NCBI GenBank assembly: GCA_012031265.1
Contig: JAAUTY010000031.1
Coordinates: 1-48,433, forward strand
DNA length: 48,433 nucleotides
Direction: 5' to 3'
DNA from: Spirulinaceae cyanobacterium SM2_1_0
Lineage (GTDB): Bacteria; Cyanobacteriota; Cyanobacteriia; Cyanobacteriales; Spirulinaceae
A program made the position numbers and the translations under genes. The notes beneath the pieces are model-generated. The model had not been told where the DNA came from and made no database searches. It saw only the letters and a list, made by a program, of their open reading frames with translations. Below, piece by piece: positions 25,601 through 35,439 of this stretch (the stretch's first letter is position 1; each line of letters begins with the position of its first letter).

Positions 25601-26929
25601 CGTGCCTTCAAAATCCTGGCGGCGGAGGTCAAGCGTTGCGCGGCTGCTGAAGGGATTGGTGGCGATGTGCAGGCGCGTATCGTCATGAAGCGGCTGGAAA
25701 AGCTGCGGCGGCAAGGGGACACACCGGCTGGCAAGCCGGAACTGCACCAAGCTGTCAGCGATGTGTTTCCCGACTTCAGCGACAAAGTGTTGGACAATGC
25801 GGTACGAGCGAATCGTGGGCCGGGTCTGTTCAGCTATGTCGGTTGGGGTTTCCTGGGCCTCGCCAGTCTAGTGGCTGGCATCTGGGTGCTGAATCTGCCC
25901 TATCCCCCCATCCGCCGTCCGGTCGCCCGCACGGCACCGATCCTGCTGCTCCCCAGCTTCATCAGCATGGATCACAACTATCGTCAGGCGATCGCCAAAG
26001 TCGAGCAAGCAGATCAGTTGGTCAACCGAGCCACCAGCGACGCCGACTTTGAACTGGGTGCCACAAAAGTAAGTGAGGCTCAAGCGCATCTCGACGCCTT
26101 GCCGATCTGGTTTTTGGGGTACGAGCCGCAAGTTTATTGCCGTTTTTTTGGCTGCACTTGGCGCTTTACTTTAGATGAGTTTGAAGCGGCACGCGCCACG
26201 ATCGGACGCATGGAAGCCCAGCTCTTTCAGGAGCAGAATGCGTTGACTCAGCTCCAGACCGCAGAAGCGGCCGTGGCAACGGCGAAGCAGCAGTATCAGC
26301 AGGCCGCGGAACCGAGCGCGCAGCAGTTGGCGGTCGCCAATTGGCGCACTGCCCTCGACCAGGTGAGTCTGATTCCTGAGCAGACCCTGGCCGGCCGCAC
26401 AGCCCAGCAGAAACTGGTCGGTTACCAACGCGATTTTGAAACGTTGGTCGGCCTGGTGGCCAACAGTGAACAGGCGAATACGCTGATCACGGCGGCGCAG
26501 CAATTTGCTTGGCAGGCGGCGCAGGCGAGCCAGAACCCACCCCACAGTGCCGCTGAGTGGGAGAAAATTGAGACCCTTTGGGAACAAGCGATCGCCGGGT
26601 TAGCCCGTGTTTCACCCGAAAACGACCCGGCTGGCTACGTCAAGGCGCAGGAGCTGACGGCGCAATACACCCGCAACCTCGGTGACATCCGCACCCGCGA
26701 GGAAGCGGAACGAACCGCTGAGCAGGCGCTGGCAAAAGCCCAAAACCAGATTCAGCAACTCCTCGCCAGCATCCCCGACGAATCCAGCCCCGCCGACATC
26801 GCCCGCTCAACCGCCCAAATCCAAGGCATCATCAACGAGCTAGAAAAGATCCAACCCGGAACCACCGCCCACCCGAAGGCAACCGAGTTACTTGGCTTTG
26901 CCCAAGCGAAACTCCAGGAGCTACAGTGA
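25583..26929 (+). CDS. Single-pass membrane protein with long coiled coil, unknown function
   Basis: This 448-residue protein starts MARLSDRAFKILAAEVKRCA. The N-terminal 80 residues are soluble and helical (VQARIVMKRLEKLRRQG, DFSDKVLDNAVRAN). One membrane segment follows (FLGLASLVAGIWVLNLPYP, about residues 90-110), then a small region with YCRFFGCTWRFT. The remainder, from about residue 210 to the end, is Ala/Gln-rich coiled coil. The probable topology is cytoplasmic N-terminus and a long extracytoplasmic domain. Proteins of this layout are common but uncharacterised in cyanobacteria. GAGGAG lies just before the ATG as a good SD. Confidence 0.8.
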   Translation: MARLSDRAFKILAAEVKRCAAAEGIGGDVQARIVMKRLEKLRRQGDTPAGKPELHQAVSDVFPDFSDKVLDNAVRANRGPGLFSYVGWGFLGLASLVAGIWVLNLPYPPIRRPVARTAPILLLPSFISMDHNYRQAIAKVEQADQLVNRATSDADFELGATKVSEAQAHLDALPIWFLGYEPQVYCRFFGCTWRFTLDEFEAARATIGRMEAQLFQEQNALTQLQTAEAAVATAKQQYQQAAEPSAQQLAVANWRTALDQVSLIPEQTLAGRTAQQKLVGYQRDFETLVGLVANSEQANTLITAAQQFAWQAAQASQNPPHSAAEWEKIETLWEQAIAGLARVSPENDPAGYVKAQELTAQYTRNLGDIRTREEAERTAEQALAKAQNQIQQLLASIPDESSPADIARSTAQIQGIINELEKIQPGTTAHPKATELLGFAQAKLQELQ

Positions 26930-27277
26930 GCGCGTACTGCAAACTCGCTAGAAGCCCTGAAAATGGTGCAAATCCCTGAAAATGGTGCAAATCAAGGGCA
27001 GGATTGGCAGGCGAACAGCCGTTTTCCCCGTGCGCCAACCACGGTGACGTGATCAAGACGCAAACGCTCATGCCTCGAACTGACGGTCACTGAGGTCAAA
27101 AGCGGCAGAGTGCTTTGGATTTTCTTAGGCAGCTTGCGACCTTCACAAGTTTTTCACAGCTCTTGGCTACCTTGAGATATGAGGAGGTCACGAGAGGGGT
27201 TGTCACCGCCATGATCACAACTACTCCTGCACGAACCTCGTTTATAGCCCATAGCCGCAAATCAGCAAATTTCAATT
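26930..27277. other. Intergenic region with 19-bp tandem repeat
   Basis: CCCTGAAAATGGTGCAAAT is present twice in direct tandem at 26955-26973 and 26974-26992. The rest holds no clear gene. The last 100 bp form the leader of the small ORF at 27278. Confidence 0.6.
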
Positions 27278-27541
27278 ATGAGCGTATCCAAATCATTTCC
27301 GGCCTTCAATGCCAACTTGATTCCGAGCACAGCGCCATCTCAATCGTCAGAATATGTCACCGAGACTCCAGAGCTGATCGAGACTGTGCTACAGATTCTT
27401 AATTCGAGCCGCATCCAGCAGCCCGAGTACGATCTGCTAGCAGACGCTCTTACTCAAGGGTGCGCTAGCGATGCAGAGTACGCTATGATTAGACGTGTCT
27501 TCTACGCTATTCGGCGCGGCTGGATCAGTGTGGTCGCCTAG
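27278..27541 (+). CDS. Small conserved-looking hypothetical protein
   Basis: This 87-residue protein has a variable N-terminus (MSVSKSFPAFNANLIPSTAP). A compact helical C-terminal half follows (LIETVLQILNSSRIQQPEYD, LLADALTQGC and DAEYAMIRRVFYAIRRGWI). The pattern of a conserved basic C-terminus after a free N-terminal tail is common among short cyanobacterial proteins, but I cannot name the family. The gene is isolated. Confidence 0.6.
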   Translation: MSVSKSFPAFNANLIPSTAPSQSSEYVTETPELIETVLQILNSSRIQQPEYDLLADALTQGCASDAEYAMIRRVFYAIRRGWISVVA

Positions 27542-28154
27542 GGTCGGTCACCCAATTTCTCCTCAAGTCTTGATCAAACCCTTGCGGGCACTGGATTTTG
27601 AGCGACGATGCCAGAGATATTCGCTAAGGTTGCCATCCTTTCCCGGTCGGGATTTTGGCTTGGGCGTGGTGATCGCCTTGAGCAGTTGTGGCGATGAGCG
27701 AAGCCGTAATCGTGTCAGCATGGCTGAACGGCGCGAGCTTTACTCCGGGTGGGGCTGAACGGCCAGCACGCCTCGCTAAGCGACCAAACTTGTTCAGTCT
27801 GCTACCAGCACACGCCAGGCGATAAAGCTAGCAAGGCTGAGATAACTGGCGATCGCCAGCCAATCCAAAAGTTGAGTTTCCAAAATTCACCTTTCCTCAC
27901 ACGAGCCATCAATAAACCCGCACGGCTAAATCCTACAACAATTCTCAGCATTAGATTGTCCGCTCCGGTCATTTTGCGGGCTGAAACCCAATCCTGTTCT
28001 CGGAACCCAAGAGTTGTATCCCTCATCCCCAGCTCTTCTCCTAAGCTGGGGGACAAAGGGATCGGAAGCCTTGTTCCAGCCTAGGAGAGGTTCGGGTGAG
28101 GGCTGGGATTTGGGGGATATGGAGACCGGATTGAGTATGAGACCCAGCCCAACG
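27542..28154. other. Gene-poor stretch with interspersed repeats
   Basis: No convincing gene. At 28014-28100 there is a CCTCATCCCC-CTCTTCTCC...GGAGAGG-GGGTGAGGG inverted-repeat unit, the common cyanobacterial 'CCTCACCC/CTCTCCC' type. The minus frame at 27802-28056 has some hydrophobic character (SPVISALLALSPG) but no start context. Confidence 0.5.
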
Positions 28155-28183
28155 AAAAGAGACGCACTAATCGCACGTCTCTG
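28155..28183 (-). terminator. Rho-independent terminator of lrtA/hpf
   Basis: On the minus strand, AGAGACG and CGTCTCT form a perfect 7-bp stem around an 11-base loop, directly followed by TTTT. It lies about 60 bp after the lrtA stop, in the right orientation to end that transcript. Confidence 0.7.
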
Positions 28184-28243
28184 TGGAGCCAAACCAGGCT
28201 TTTCTGGACTAAAGTTCGTGGTCAAGCCACTGCGGTTCTGGGG

Positions 28244-28888
28244 TCAGACCTGAGCGGCGGAGTGGTGGGCAACACTCGCACCATTGCTGTTGCCGTTGAC
28301 CCTCTCTTCATGGCTGCCGTTGCGGGGCACGATTACGCCATAGCCACCGTGGTTGCGGGCATAGATGACGTTGATCTCATTGGAATCGCGATTGCGAAAC
28401 ATATAGAAATCGTGGTCGATCAGCTGCAACTGTGTGAGCGCTTCCGTCATGCTCATCGGCGGCATGGCAAAATACTTGGTGCGAACCACTTCTGGGGGCA
28501 ACTGTGGTTCGCGATCGCCGATCAAATCTTCTGCAACTGGTTCCGCCGTTGCCAAAACCTCGAACTCTGGCTGGGTATGGGTGCGATTGTGCAGGTGCTT
28601 CTCCTTGTACTTCCGCAACTGGCGGGCAATCTTGTCAGCCACGAGGTCGATGCTCGCGTAAAGGTCTTCACTACCTTCCTGGGCACGGATGACTGTACCA
28701 TTGGCGTAGACCGTCACCTCGGCCTTATGACTATTATCGATCCGGGGATTGCGTGCCACTGACAGATGGACGTCCACCTTGGTGGTGATGTTTTGAAAAT
28801 GCTTGACCGCATTGGCCAACTTTTCCTGAACATAATGATGAATCGCGTCAGTGATAGCAATGTTATTGCCCTGGATAAGAAGCTTCAT
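28244..28888 (-). CDS. lrtA: Long-form ribosome hibernation-promoting factor (light-repressed LrtA)
   Basis: This 214-residue protein from ATG 28888 has an N-terminal S30AE/YfiA domain ([64 protein letters not shown]). The C-terminal dimerisation domain has [20 protein letters not shown] and [27 protein letters not shown]. It binds the 30S subunit and joins ribosomes into inactive 100S dimers in darkness or starvation. In Synechococcus the homologue is the light-repressed transcript lrtA. The internal ATG is chosen over 28930 because the S30AE domain begins there. The 417 bp before lipB may contain its regulated leader. Confidence 0.95.
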   Translation of the reverse strand: MKLLIQGNNIAITDAIHHYVQEKLANAVKHFQNITTKVDVHLSVARNPRIDNSHKAEVTVYANGTVIRAQEGSEDLYASIDLVADKIARQLRKYKEKHLHNRTHTQPEFEVLATAEPVAEDLIGDREPQLPPEVVRTKYFAMPPMSMTEALTQLQLIDHDFYMFRNRDSNEINVIYARNHGGYGVIVPRNGSHEERVNGNSNGASVAHHSAAQV

Positions 28889-29305
28889 ATTGACCACTCC
28901 ATCGAGACTACAGTAAGCATTCCGGGTCACTGAGTTGACCGGTCGTCGTGAACGCTAAAACTTTGTTCGTTGCCAAGCTTGCCAGCTCAGTTGCGGCGAT
29001 CGCCTCCGGCAATCCTCAACAAATTAGAACTGGAAGCCGCGCCAGTCAGAGAGCAGCAACCATGATTCGGGGTTGCGATCCCTGCGCTCGCCGTGGGGCC
29101 ATTGAATCCGCACCCACTCATTTGGCAATTGCGTTCAACGCGCAAACTCAGGTTGTATGAGACCCAAATGCGTCAATTTCAATACTTTCACCCTAGCACT
29201 TTGTATTCTGGAGAACGAAGTGGCTTGACTTCTCTTCACTATCCTTTGCATCCCTTGACATTCCCCACACCCGTCTCTAGCACTGACATTCAGGCGACTG
29301 ACCCT
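28889..29305. other. Divergent intergenic region lrtA/lipB
   Basis: It holds the promoters of lrtA (minus) and lipB (plus). I see no additional gene; the frames that open the lipB reading frame back to 29093 look non-coding. One GGCGATCGCC octamer lies near 28995. Confidence 0.5.
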
Positions 29306-30043
29306 ATGGCGATCGCCCCGCAAACCGGCTGGCTGATCCAGGCAGACTGCATCCCCTACCTGACCGCTTGGCAACAGCAGCAGGCCCTGCTCAGTGCCCA
29401 TCTCCACCACCGCAATCCCGCCGCTGCGCTCTGGCTGCTCGAGCATCCGCCGGTCTACACCTTGGGCACCGGCGCAACTCTGGCGCATCTCAAATTTGAC
29501 CCCGCTCAAGCGCCGAGTCCACTCTACCGCTGCGATCGCGGCGGCGAAGTCACCTACCATTGCCCCGGCCAACTGGTCGGCTACCCGGTGCTCAACTTGC
29601 GTCGGTATCAGACTGACCTGCACTGGTATCTGCGCCAGCTTGAAGCGGTCTTGCTGCAAGTCGTGGCTCAATACGGTCTCGTCGGCGAGCGCCTGCCCGG
29701 CCTCACGGGCGTCTGGGTGGCCGGGCGCAAAGTGGCGGCGATCGGCATCGCGGCGAAGCGCTGGATCACGACCCACGGTTTCGCGCTCAATGTTTGCCCG
29801 GATCTCAGCGGCTTTGAGGCGATTGTGCCCTGTGGAATTGGCGATCGCCCCGTCGGCAGCCTCGCCGAATTCATCCCCGGTATCACCCTAGCGGCCGTTC
29901 GCCAGCAGGTAGCGACCTGTTTTGCCGACCAATTCCACCTCGCTTGGGAAACGCTCATGCCCGACGATCCTCGCCTCGCCATTGACCCCGCTCTCCCTAG
30001 CCTCGGTCGCCCGCCGCAGCGTCTGGATCGGGATTCAGAGTAG
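29306..30043 (+). CDS. lipB: Lipoyl(octanoyl) transferase
   Basis: This 245-residue protein moves the octanoyl group from acyl-carrier protein to lipoate-dependent enzymes (EC 2.3.1.181). Signature blocks are [20 protein letters not shown] (Arg-Gly-Gly and the catalytic-region His), the active-site Lys in [20 protein letters not shown], and the acyl-accepting Cys in [18 protein letters not shown] 29306 ([12 protein letters not shown]) is chosen because the extra 71 upstream codons do not look like LipB. Its 3' end overlaps the convergent CRR6 gene by 9 bp. Confidence 0.95.
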   Translation: MAIAPQTGWLIQADCIPYLTAWQQQQALLSAHLHHRNPAAALWLLEHPPVYTLGTGATLAHLKFDPAQAPSPLYRCDRGGEVTYHCPGQLVGYPVLNLRRYQTDLHWYLRQLEAVLLQVVAQYGLVGERLPGLTGVWVAGRKVAAIGIAAKRWITTHGFALNVCPDLSGFEAIVPCGIGDRPVGSLAEFIPGITLAAVRQQVATCFADQFHLAWETLMPDDPRLAIDPALPSLGRPPQRLDRDSE

Positions 30044-30502
30044 GGTAAAAAATTCGTCTGCCAGTTCATAGCCGAGCATCTTCGCGAAGCCTTTGAGCTT
30101 TGCTTGGCCGCTCTGGTTTTTGGTCTGGAGCCAATCGGCGATCGCAAAAACCTTATGCATGACGAAGATCTCCAGGGATTCAGGATTGTACTGAATCCCT
30201 TCACTGCGGTTGAACTGGTGTGGCACGAGCATGGCGGTGTAGCGAGCCAATTCGCCCGACGACCAATCCAGCCAAAAGGGCAGCCAGGGGTAGCGAGCGT
30301 CGAGGCGCACAAACCAGAGGCGCACCTCGGGGATCTCCGACAGTTCACGAGGATCACTCGCTTCGCGCGGATAGGTGATTGCAAAGCGTAGCTCCGGCGG
30401 CGGCGTCGCGTCTAGCTGCGACTCAATCGCCATGGTGGCGGCACTCAGATCGAGGCGGTGGATTTGTTCGGCATTGAGGGCGATCGCCAAACTCTTACTC
30501 AT
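30035..30502 (-). CDS. CRR6-family NDH-1 (NdhI) assembly factor
   Basis: This 155-residue protein is of the DUF1817/CRR6 family. Conserved parts are [42 protein letters not shown] and [37 protein letters not shown]6 is found in cyanobacteria and chloroplasts and helps maturation of the NdhI subunit of the NDH-1 hydrophilic arm, so it supports cyclic electron flow and respiration. The start is the second of two adjacent start codons (GTG-ATG). It is convergent with lipB, with a short tail overlap. Confidence 0.88.
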   Translation of the reverse strand: MSKSLAIALNAEQIHRLDLSAATMAIESQLDATPPPELRFAITYPREASDPRELSEIPEVRLWFVRLDARYPWLPFWLDWSSGELARYTAMLVPHQFNRSEGIQYNPESLEIFVMHKVFAIADWLQTKNQSGQAKLKGFAKMLGYELADEFFTLL

Positions 30503-30574
30503 CACGGTGCTCCAGAATGCGGATCGAAGGGTCGTTCAGCCAGCCCAGCGCCTGCCCAACTGTTACGGACAGAT

Positions 30575-32164
30575 TTAGAGTGGTCGATAGCAGCGATAGT
30601 CAATCTGGGGAAAAATGTTGTCAATCGTCGCCACTTTGTCCAGCCAGCCTGCATCGACCTTACCCATTTTCAGGTCTTCGTAGAGCTTGTTGAAGCGCAT
30701 CAAGTGCGATCGCGTCCGCCGCACCGCATAGGGAACCATCGTCCCGGTTCGCATGATGAACGCCCAATCCGAGGACTGTGCCAACAAGACTTCCCGTGCT
30801 GCCTGATTCAGCGCCCGCTCTTCCAGTTCATCCGCCGGTTCGCGACGGCTGATCTCGATCATCCGCTCCGCCGCCTTGTGCAAGTGGGGATAAATCCAGG
30901 CATTGGTCTCGTTGAGCCAATACTCATGAAAGCCCCGAAACCCCCAGCTCGACTGTGACGGTCGGCAAATCTGCTGCGTCGGCTCGCGTTGCAGATACTC
31001 CGACAAGTGAGTCATCGCATAGGTCTGCTGGTCGAACCAGGTTTTGCGGAACAGGTAGTCGATGAACCAGGGGCCTTCGTACCACCAATGCCCGAATAGC
31101 TCGGCATCGTAGGGCGAGACCACGAGCGGCGGCCGGTTCATGAGTCCTGAGAGATAATTCACCTGCTGCTGCCGGTTGAACATGAAGTTCGCCGCGTGCT
31201 CGGCGGCCTTCTCCCGTGCCCAGTAGGGATCGTAGAGGGTCTTGTTGCCGAGGTCAGCGGTGCGACTGGTGATCTTGTGGTATTTAATGCCCGTGTTTTT
31301 GCGTTGGCCGTTGGGCATGATGTAGGGCTTGATGTATTCGTACTCCGCTTCCCAGCCCAGATCCTTGTAGAACTCACGATATTCCGGATCGCCAGGATAG
31401 CCCACCTCTGACGACCAGACTTGTTGCGAGGACTCGTGATCGCGGCCAAAAGCAGCGACCCCAGTTTCCGTAAAAATTGGCGCATAGGTGCCGAAGCGGG
31501 GTCGCGGGCGGGCGTAGAGCAAGCCATGACCATCGGTGAGAAAATAGCGCAGCCCGGCGTCGGCAATCTGACGCTCCAGCCCTTCGTAGTAGGCGCATTC
31601 TGGCAACCAGAGGCCTTGGGGTGGGCGGCCGAAGGTTTCTTGGTAATGGTCGCAGGCGACTTTGATCTGCGCCCAAACTGCTTGCGGGTACATCCGCATC
31701 AGCGGCAAATAGCCGTGAGTGGCACCGCAGGTAATGATGTCGAGGTTGCCGCTGTCGAGAAATTGTTTGAAGGCGAGGACGAGATCGCGGTTGTAGCGCT
31801 GCCAAGTTTGACGGATGGCGGCGAATTCTTGGACGTAGTGCTCGGCGAGGTAACGGACGTGACCATTTTGGTGGTTGTAGTCCACCTCCTTAGCGGCTAG
31901 CTCCTCTAGCTTGCTGAGGTGCTGTTCGTAGCGGTCTTGCAGGAGCGGGTCGCGCAGCATCGAGATCAGCGGCGGTGTCAAGCTCAAGGTCAGCTTGAAA
32001 TCGACGCCATCCCGTTTTAGCCCCTCGAAGACGTGCAGCAGCGGAATATAAGTTTCGGTAATGGCTTCAAATAACCACTCTTCCTCGAGCACGTAGTCGC
32101 TCTCGGGGTGGCGGACGAACGGTAGATGGGCGTGCAGAACGAGCGCAAGATAGCCGGCGACCAT
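30575..32164 (-). CDS. GH57 1,4-alpha-glucan branching enzyme
   Basis: This 529-residue protein starts MVAGYLALVLHAHLPFVRHP, the first GH57 block with its HAHLP motif. The catalytic Glu is in GLWLPECAYYEGLE and the acid Asp in VVSPYDAELFGHWWYEGPWF. The C-terminal DUF1957 region has WGFRGFHEYWLNETNAWIYP. GH57 enzymes of this architecture make alpha-1,6 branches in glycogen, or in some cyanobacteria are accessory to the GH13 GlgB. ATG 32164 is chosen because the enzyme's core begins four residues later; the frame open to 32215 adds a non-conserved leader. Confidence 0.93.
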   Translation of the reverse strand: MVAGYLALVLHAHLPFVRHPESDYVLEEEWLFEAITETYIPLLHVFEGLKRDGVDFKLTLSLTPPLISMLRDPLLQDRYEQHLSKLEELAAKEVDYNHQNGHVRYLAEHYVQEFAAIRQTWQRYNRDLVLAFKQFLDSGNLDIITCGATHGYLPLMRMYPQAVWAQIKVACDHYQETFGRPPQGLWLPECAYYEGLERQIADAGLRYFLTDGHGLLYARPRPRFGTYAPIFTETGVAAFGRDHESSQQVWSSEVGYPGDPEYREFYKDLGWEAEYEYIKPYIMPNGQRKNTGIKYHKITSRTADLGNKTLYDPYWAREKAAEHAANFMFNRQQQVNYLSGLMNRPPLVVSPYDAELFGHWWYEGPWFIDYLFRKTWFDQQTYAMTHLSEYLQREPTQQICRPSQSSWGFRGFHEYWLNETNAWIYPHLHKAAERMIEISRREPADELEERALNQAAREVLLAQSSDWAFIMRTGTMVPYAVRRTRSHLMRFNKLYEDLKMGKVDAGWLDKVATIDNIFPQIDYRCYRPL

Positions 32165-32395
32165 AGAAGATAGAAGCTCAAATTGATTGACGTTGCCAGT
32201 ACCAGCGCCAGTCAAAACAAAGCAGTGCGAGCAGCACTGTCAGACCGTCGGTTGAGTGGCATTTAGATTATCTTCAGATTCTACGATCAAACCTGAACCA
32301 ACAGCGATTGGGTTGCCAAGGTTGTAGCCGGGTAGGGGCGATCGCGCCTCAGCCTCGACGAGCAATCCCCGCAACCGCTCACGAACGGAGCCAGT

Positions 32396-32974
32396 TTACT
32401 CCCCCGCTTGCCAGTCAAAGCGATCGCGCAAGGCCGCAAAGGCGCGACCGCGATGGCTGATGGCGTGCTTCTGAGCGGCTGACATTTCGGCAAAGCTCAG
32501 TCCGACCTCGGGGACGTAAAAAATCGGGTCATAGCCGAAGCCACCACTGCCAGCCGGAGCGTGCAGGATTTCACCGGGACAAATGCCCTCACTTTCGCTG
32601 GCGATCGCACCATCGGGACGGGCGATCGCCAGCGCACAGATAAATTCGGCCTGACGCAACTCTTGACCGTCCAATTCACGTAGCAGGCGGGCGATCCGCT
32701 CAGCATCGGTGCGGCCGTAGCGCGCTGAGTAGAGTCCGGGCGCACCCCCGAGGGCCGCCACGGCCAAGCCAGAATCATCGGCGATCGCCCAGGCCTTGAG
32801 CGCCACGGCGACTTGCGAAGCCTTCAGGCGCGCATTCGCCGCAAATGTCCCTCCCGTTTCCTCAATCTCGATTTCCGGCGGCTTGAGCTGCAACTGCACC
32901 GGTAGACCATACAGATAAGCCTGCATTTCCGCGACTTTGCCGGGATTTCCGGTGGCGACGATCAGGGTTTGCAT
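32396..32974 (-). CDS. rdgB: dITP/XTP pyrophosphatase (RdgB/HAM1 family)
   Basis: This 192-residue protein starts MQTLIVATGNPGKVAEMQAY, the N-terminal nucleotide-binding motif (TxNxxK). AIADDSGLAVAALGGAPGLYSARY and GSGGFGYDPIFY follow, and the end has SHRGRAFAAL. It removes non-canonical purine triphosphates (ITP, dITP, XTP) from the nucleotide pool. The start is the ATG immediately before this conserved block; the 99 upstream codons in the same frame cross the kinase 3' end and a heptamer repeat and are not coding. Confidence 0.94.
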   Translation of the reverse strand: MQTLIVATGNPGKVAEMQAYLYGLPVQLQLKPPEIEIEETGGTFAANARLKASQVAVALKAWAIADDSGLAVAALGGAPGLYSARYGRTDAERIARLLRELDGQELRQAEFICALAIARPDGAIASESEGICPGEILHAPAGSGGFGYDPIFYVPEVGLSFAEMSAAQKHAISHRGRAFAALRDRFDWQAGE

Positions 32975-32993
32975 AGCAAGGTTGACTTCTGAG

Positions 32994-33049
32994 TTTTGGG
33001 TTTTGAGTTTTGAGTTTTGGGTTTTGAGGTTTGGGGTTTGGGGTTTGGG
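32994..33049. repeat. Heptameric tandem repeat (STRR-like), eight units
   Basis: There are eight consecutive 7-bp units of the form TTTTGGG, TTTTGAG or GTTTGGG. It lies 20 bp upstream of the rdgB ATG and before the stop of the WD40 kinase. A 14-bp perfect palindrome, CTGCTGCGCAGCAG (33056-33069), follows. Shorter runs of the same type occur at 19370-19400 and within the 111-bp elements. Confidence 0.85.
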
Positions 33050-33071
33050 TTCTACCTGCTGCGCAGCAGCA

Positions 33072-35243
33072 CTAGAGGGGCCAAACGCGAACAGTGCGAT
33101 CATTGCTGCCAGTCGCCACGTAGCGGCCGTCGGGGCTGATGGTGAACTCATCGATTGGCTGCTCATAGCCTTGCAGTGTTTGCTGGAGATCACCAGTCTG
33201 TAACTGCCAGAGCCGGATGGTTTTGTCGGCGCTGCTGCTGAACAGGGTTTGACCATCGAGACTGAAAGCAAGGTGATTGACGAAGTTGGTGTGCTGGGTC
33301 AGTACCTCACTGGCAGACCCGTCGGGCAGTTGCCAGAGGCGGATCGTCTTGTCGGCGCTGGCGCTGGCGAGCCATTGACCGTCGGGGCTGATCGCCAGGT
33401 CGTTGATGAAGCCGCTGTGGCCGCTCAGGGTTTGTATTTCGGCACCCGTGGCAAGATCCCAGAGCTTGAGCGTGGTGTCGGCGCTGCCGGTGGCGAGGGT
33501 TTTGCCGTCCGGGCTGATAACGATCGCATTGATAAAACTCTCGTGCCCAACCAGGGTTTGTTGCAATTGACCCGTTCGCAAATCCCAGAGACGGGTTGAG
33601 CGATCAGCTCCGGCGCTGGCGAGGATTTTGCCGTCCGGGCTGATGGCGATCGCATTGATGGAACTCTCATGCCCAACTAATGTGTGTTCCAATTGACCCG
33701 TCTGCAAATTCCAGCAGCGAATTGTAAAGTCCGCCCCGACACTGACCAAGGTTTGACCGTCAGGACTAATCTCCAGGCGATCCACAGCAGCGGTATGACC
33801 GGTCAGGGACTGAATCTCCTCGCCCGTCGTCAGATCCCAAATACGGATTGTCGTGTCAGCACTGGCACTGATCAGCGCTCGGCCGTCTTGGCTGATGGCG
33901 AGGTCATTGACGAAGCTGGTGTGCCCCTTGAGGATGTCGCGTTTCGCACCCGTCGCCAGCTCCCAGAGTCGGATCGTTTTGTCGGCACTGGCGCTGGCGA
34001 GGAGCTGACCGTCAGGGCTGATCGCGACGGCATTGATCGAGCTGGTGTGACCGTGCAGGTCGCGGGCGCGGCGGGCGATCGCCCGCTGGGGAACCCCGGC
34101 TGTCAAGGGCCAATGCTGATAGGCTTGCCAACCGCCATAGCCCCCAAGGACGAGCAAGCTGGCGATCGCACCGCCCAATAAGCTGCGCGATCGCCGCCGA
34201 AACCAGCGGCGCTCGGCGTCGAAAGCGGGGTCGGGGTGCAGCGATTGCGGCAGCGTCGGGCTGTCGGGAGAGAGCTGGATAGCGGTGGCAGCGCGGTGGC
34301 GTGCTCGGCGTGGCAGGCGCTTAACGGCTTGTGCGGCGAGGGTGTCGAGGGTGTCGAGGATGGCTTGGGTGTCGTGCGGCCGCTCTGCCGCCCGCCGCGC
34401 CATCAGGCGATCGATGAATTCCATAAACGCTGGCGAGAGATCGGGAGCATACTGACGCCAGTGAAATTCATCGGTCAGCGGGTTGTAGAGTTCCGGGTCA
34501 GTCACTGACTTACCGGTCAGTAGATAAACAAAGGTGCGTCCGAGGGCAAAAAAATCGGATTGCGGCACGGGATGCCCTTTTTCCTGCTCCGGCGGCGTAT
34601 AACCGGCTGAACTGACGCGCGTGACATTCCCGGCACTGCCGAGGCGAGCCAAGTAAGTGTAGGTCATCTCGCGCGCCGCCCCAAAGTCGATCAGCACCAA
34701 CTGGCCATTGGAGCGCAACATGATGTTTTGGAGCTTGATGTCGCGATGAAAATAGTTTTTCTGGTGAACCAGATGCAGGATCTCGGTAATCTGCCGCAAC
34801 CAGTCGATCGCCTGTTGTTCGCCGATCAGCAGGTCACCCTGTTGCAACATCCACTCACGGAGATTGGGTCCATCGATCTGCTCCATAATGAAGCAGTGCA
34901 GCGGGTCACTATCCTGGCGCGGCCAATACTGAAAGTAGCCGTCGGGCGAGATTCGGGGGACACCGGGATGGTTGAGCTGGCTGAGGACGGCGACTTCCTG
35001 CCGAAACAAGTCCACCACTTTGGGATTGGCATTGTGCTCGGCTTTCAGGCACTTAAGAATTTCTTGTTTCTCGCCGTCGGTGACGGTATAGATGCGGGCA
35101 AACCCGCTGCTGTCGCTGAGCAGGCTGACCACGGTGTAGTTGCCGAGCAGATGTAGCGCGGAGCCGCAATGCCGACAGATTTGCTGTTGATCGTTGGCGG
35201 GATCGTCGGGGTAGGTGCAGCGCGGGTTGATGCAGTAGCTCAT
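33072..35243 (-). CDS. Zinc-ribbon Ser/Thr protein kinase with WD40 beta-propeller
   Basis: This 723-residue protein from ATG 35243 starts with a four-Cys zinc ribbon (CINPRC ... CRHC). A Hanks-type kinase follows, with Lys in EILKCLKAEH, the catalytic loop HRDIKLQNIML, DFGAARE and an APE-like YTPPEQEKG. A single membrane-like segment (LLGGAIASLLVLGGYGGW) precedes eight WD40 repeats ending in patterns such as SADKTIRLWEL, SADTTIRIWDL and SNDRTVRVWPL. The layout suggests a membrane-attached kinase with an extracytoplasmic propeller or scaffold. This domain order is common in cyanobacteria; targets are unknown. The kinase residues look complete. Confidence 0.93.
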   Translation of the reverse strand: MSYCINPRCTYPDDPANDQQQICRHCGSALHLLGNYTVVSLLSDSSGFARIYTVTDGEKQEILKCLKAEHNANPKVVDLFRQEVAVLSQLNHPGVPRISPDGYFQYWPRQDSDPLHCFIMEQIDGPNLREWMLQQGDLLIGEQQAIDWLRQITEILHLVHQKNYFHRDIKLQNIMLRSNGQLVLIDFGAAREMTYTYLARLGSAGNVTRVSSAGYTPPEQEKGHPVPQSDFFALGRTFVYLLTGKSVTDPELYNPLTDEFHWRQYAPDLSPAFMEFIDRLMARRAAERPHDTQAILDTLDTLAAQAVKRLPRRARHRAATAIQLSPDSPTLPQSLHPDPAFDAERRWFRRRSRSLLGGAIASLLVLGGYGGWQAYQHWPLTAGVPQRAIARRARDLHGHTSSINAVAISPDGQLLASASADKTIRLWELATGAKRDILKGHTSFVNDLAISQDGRALISASADTTIRIWDLTTGEEIQSLTGHTAAVDRLEISPDGQTLVSVGADFTIRCWNLQTGQLEHTLVGHESSINAIAISPDGKILASAGADRSTRLWDLRTGQLQQTLVGHESFINAIVISPDGKTLATGSADTTLKLWDLATGAEIQTLSGHSGFINDLAISPDGQWLASASADKTIRLWQLPDGSASEVLTQHTNFVNHLAFSLDGQTLFSSSADKTIRLWQLQTGDLQQTLQGYEQPIDEFTISPDGRYVATGSNDRTVRVWPL

Positions 35244-35439
35244 GCAAGCTGCGAGAGGATAGATCCCCACATATCATAGCCGCTGAAGTTGAGCACTGTT
35301 GGAGCCGCCCCGATCGCGCCGCCCCGGTAACCTCGCCGTTCTCGCGGTCTGGGACGCTGGCTGGCGATGCTTGCGGTTGCTCCTTAGTTGGCTGTGCTTC
35401 AGCCGTGCTCAGCCGCCCGCATTGAGTGGCGCGATCGCC

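Noticed and set aside
27802-28056. Minus-strand ORF of 84 codons with a hydrophobic end
   Set aside because: Half of it reads through the CCTCACCC/CTCTCCC repeat, and there is no ribosome-binding site or recognisable domain.
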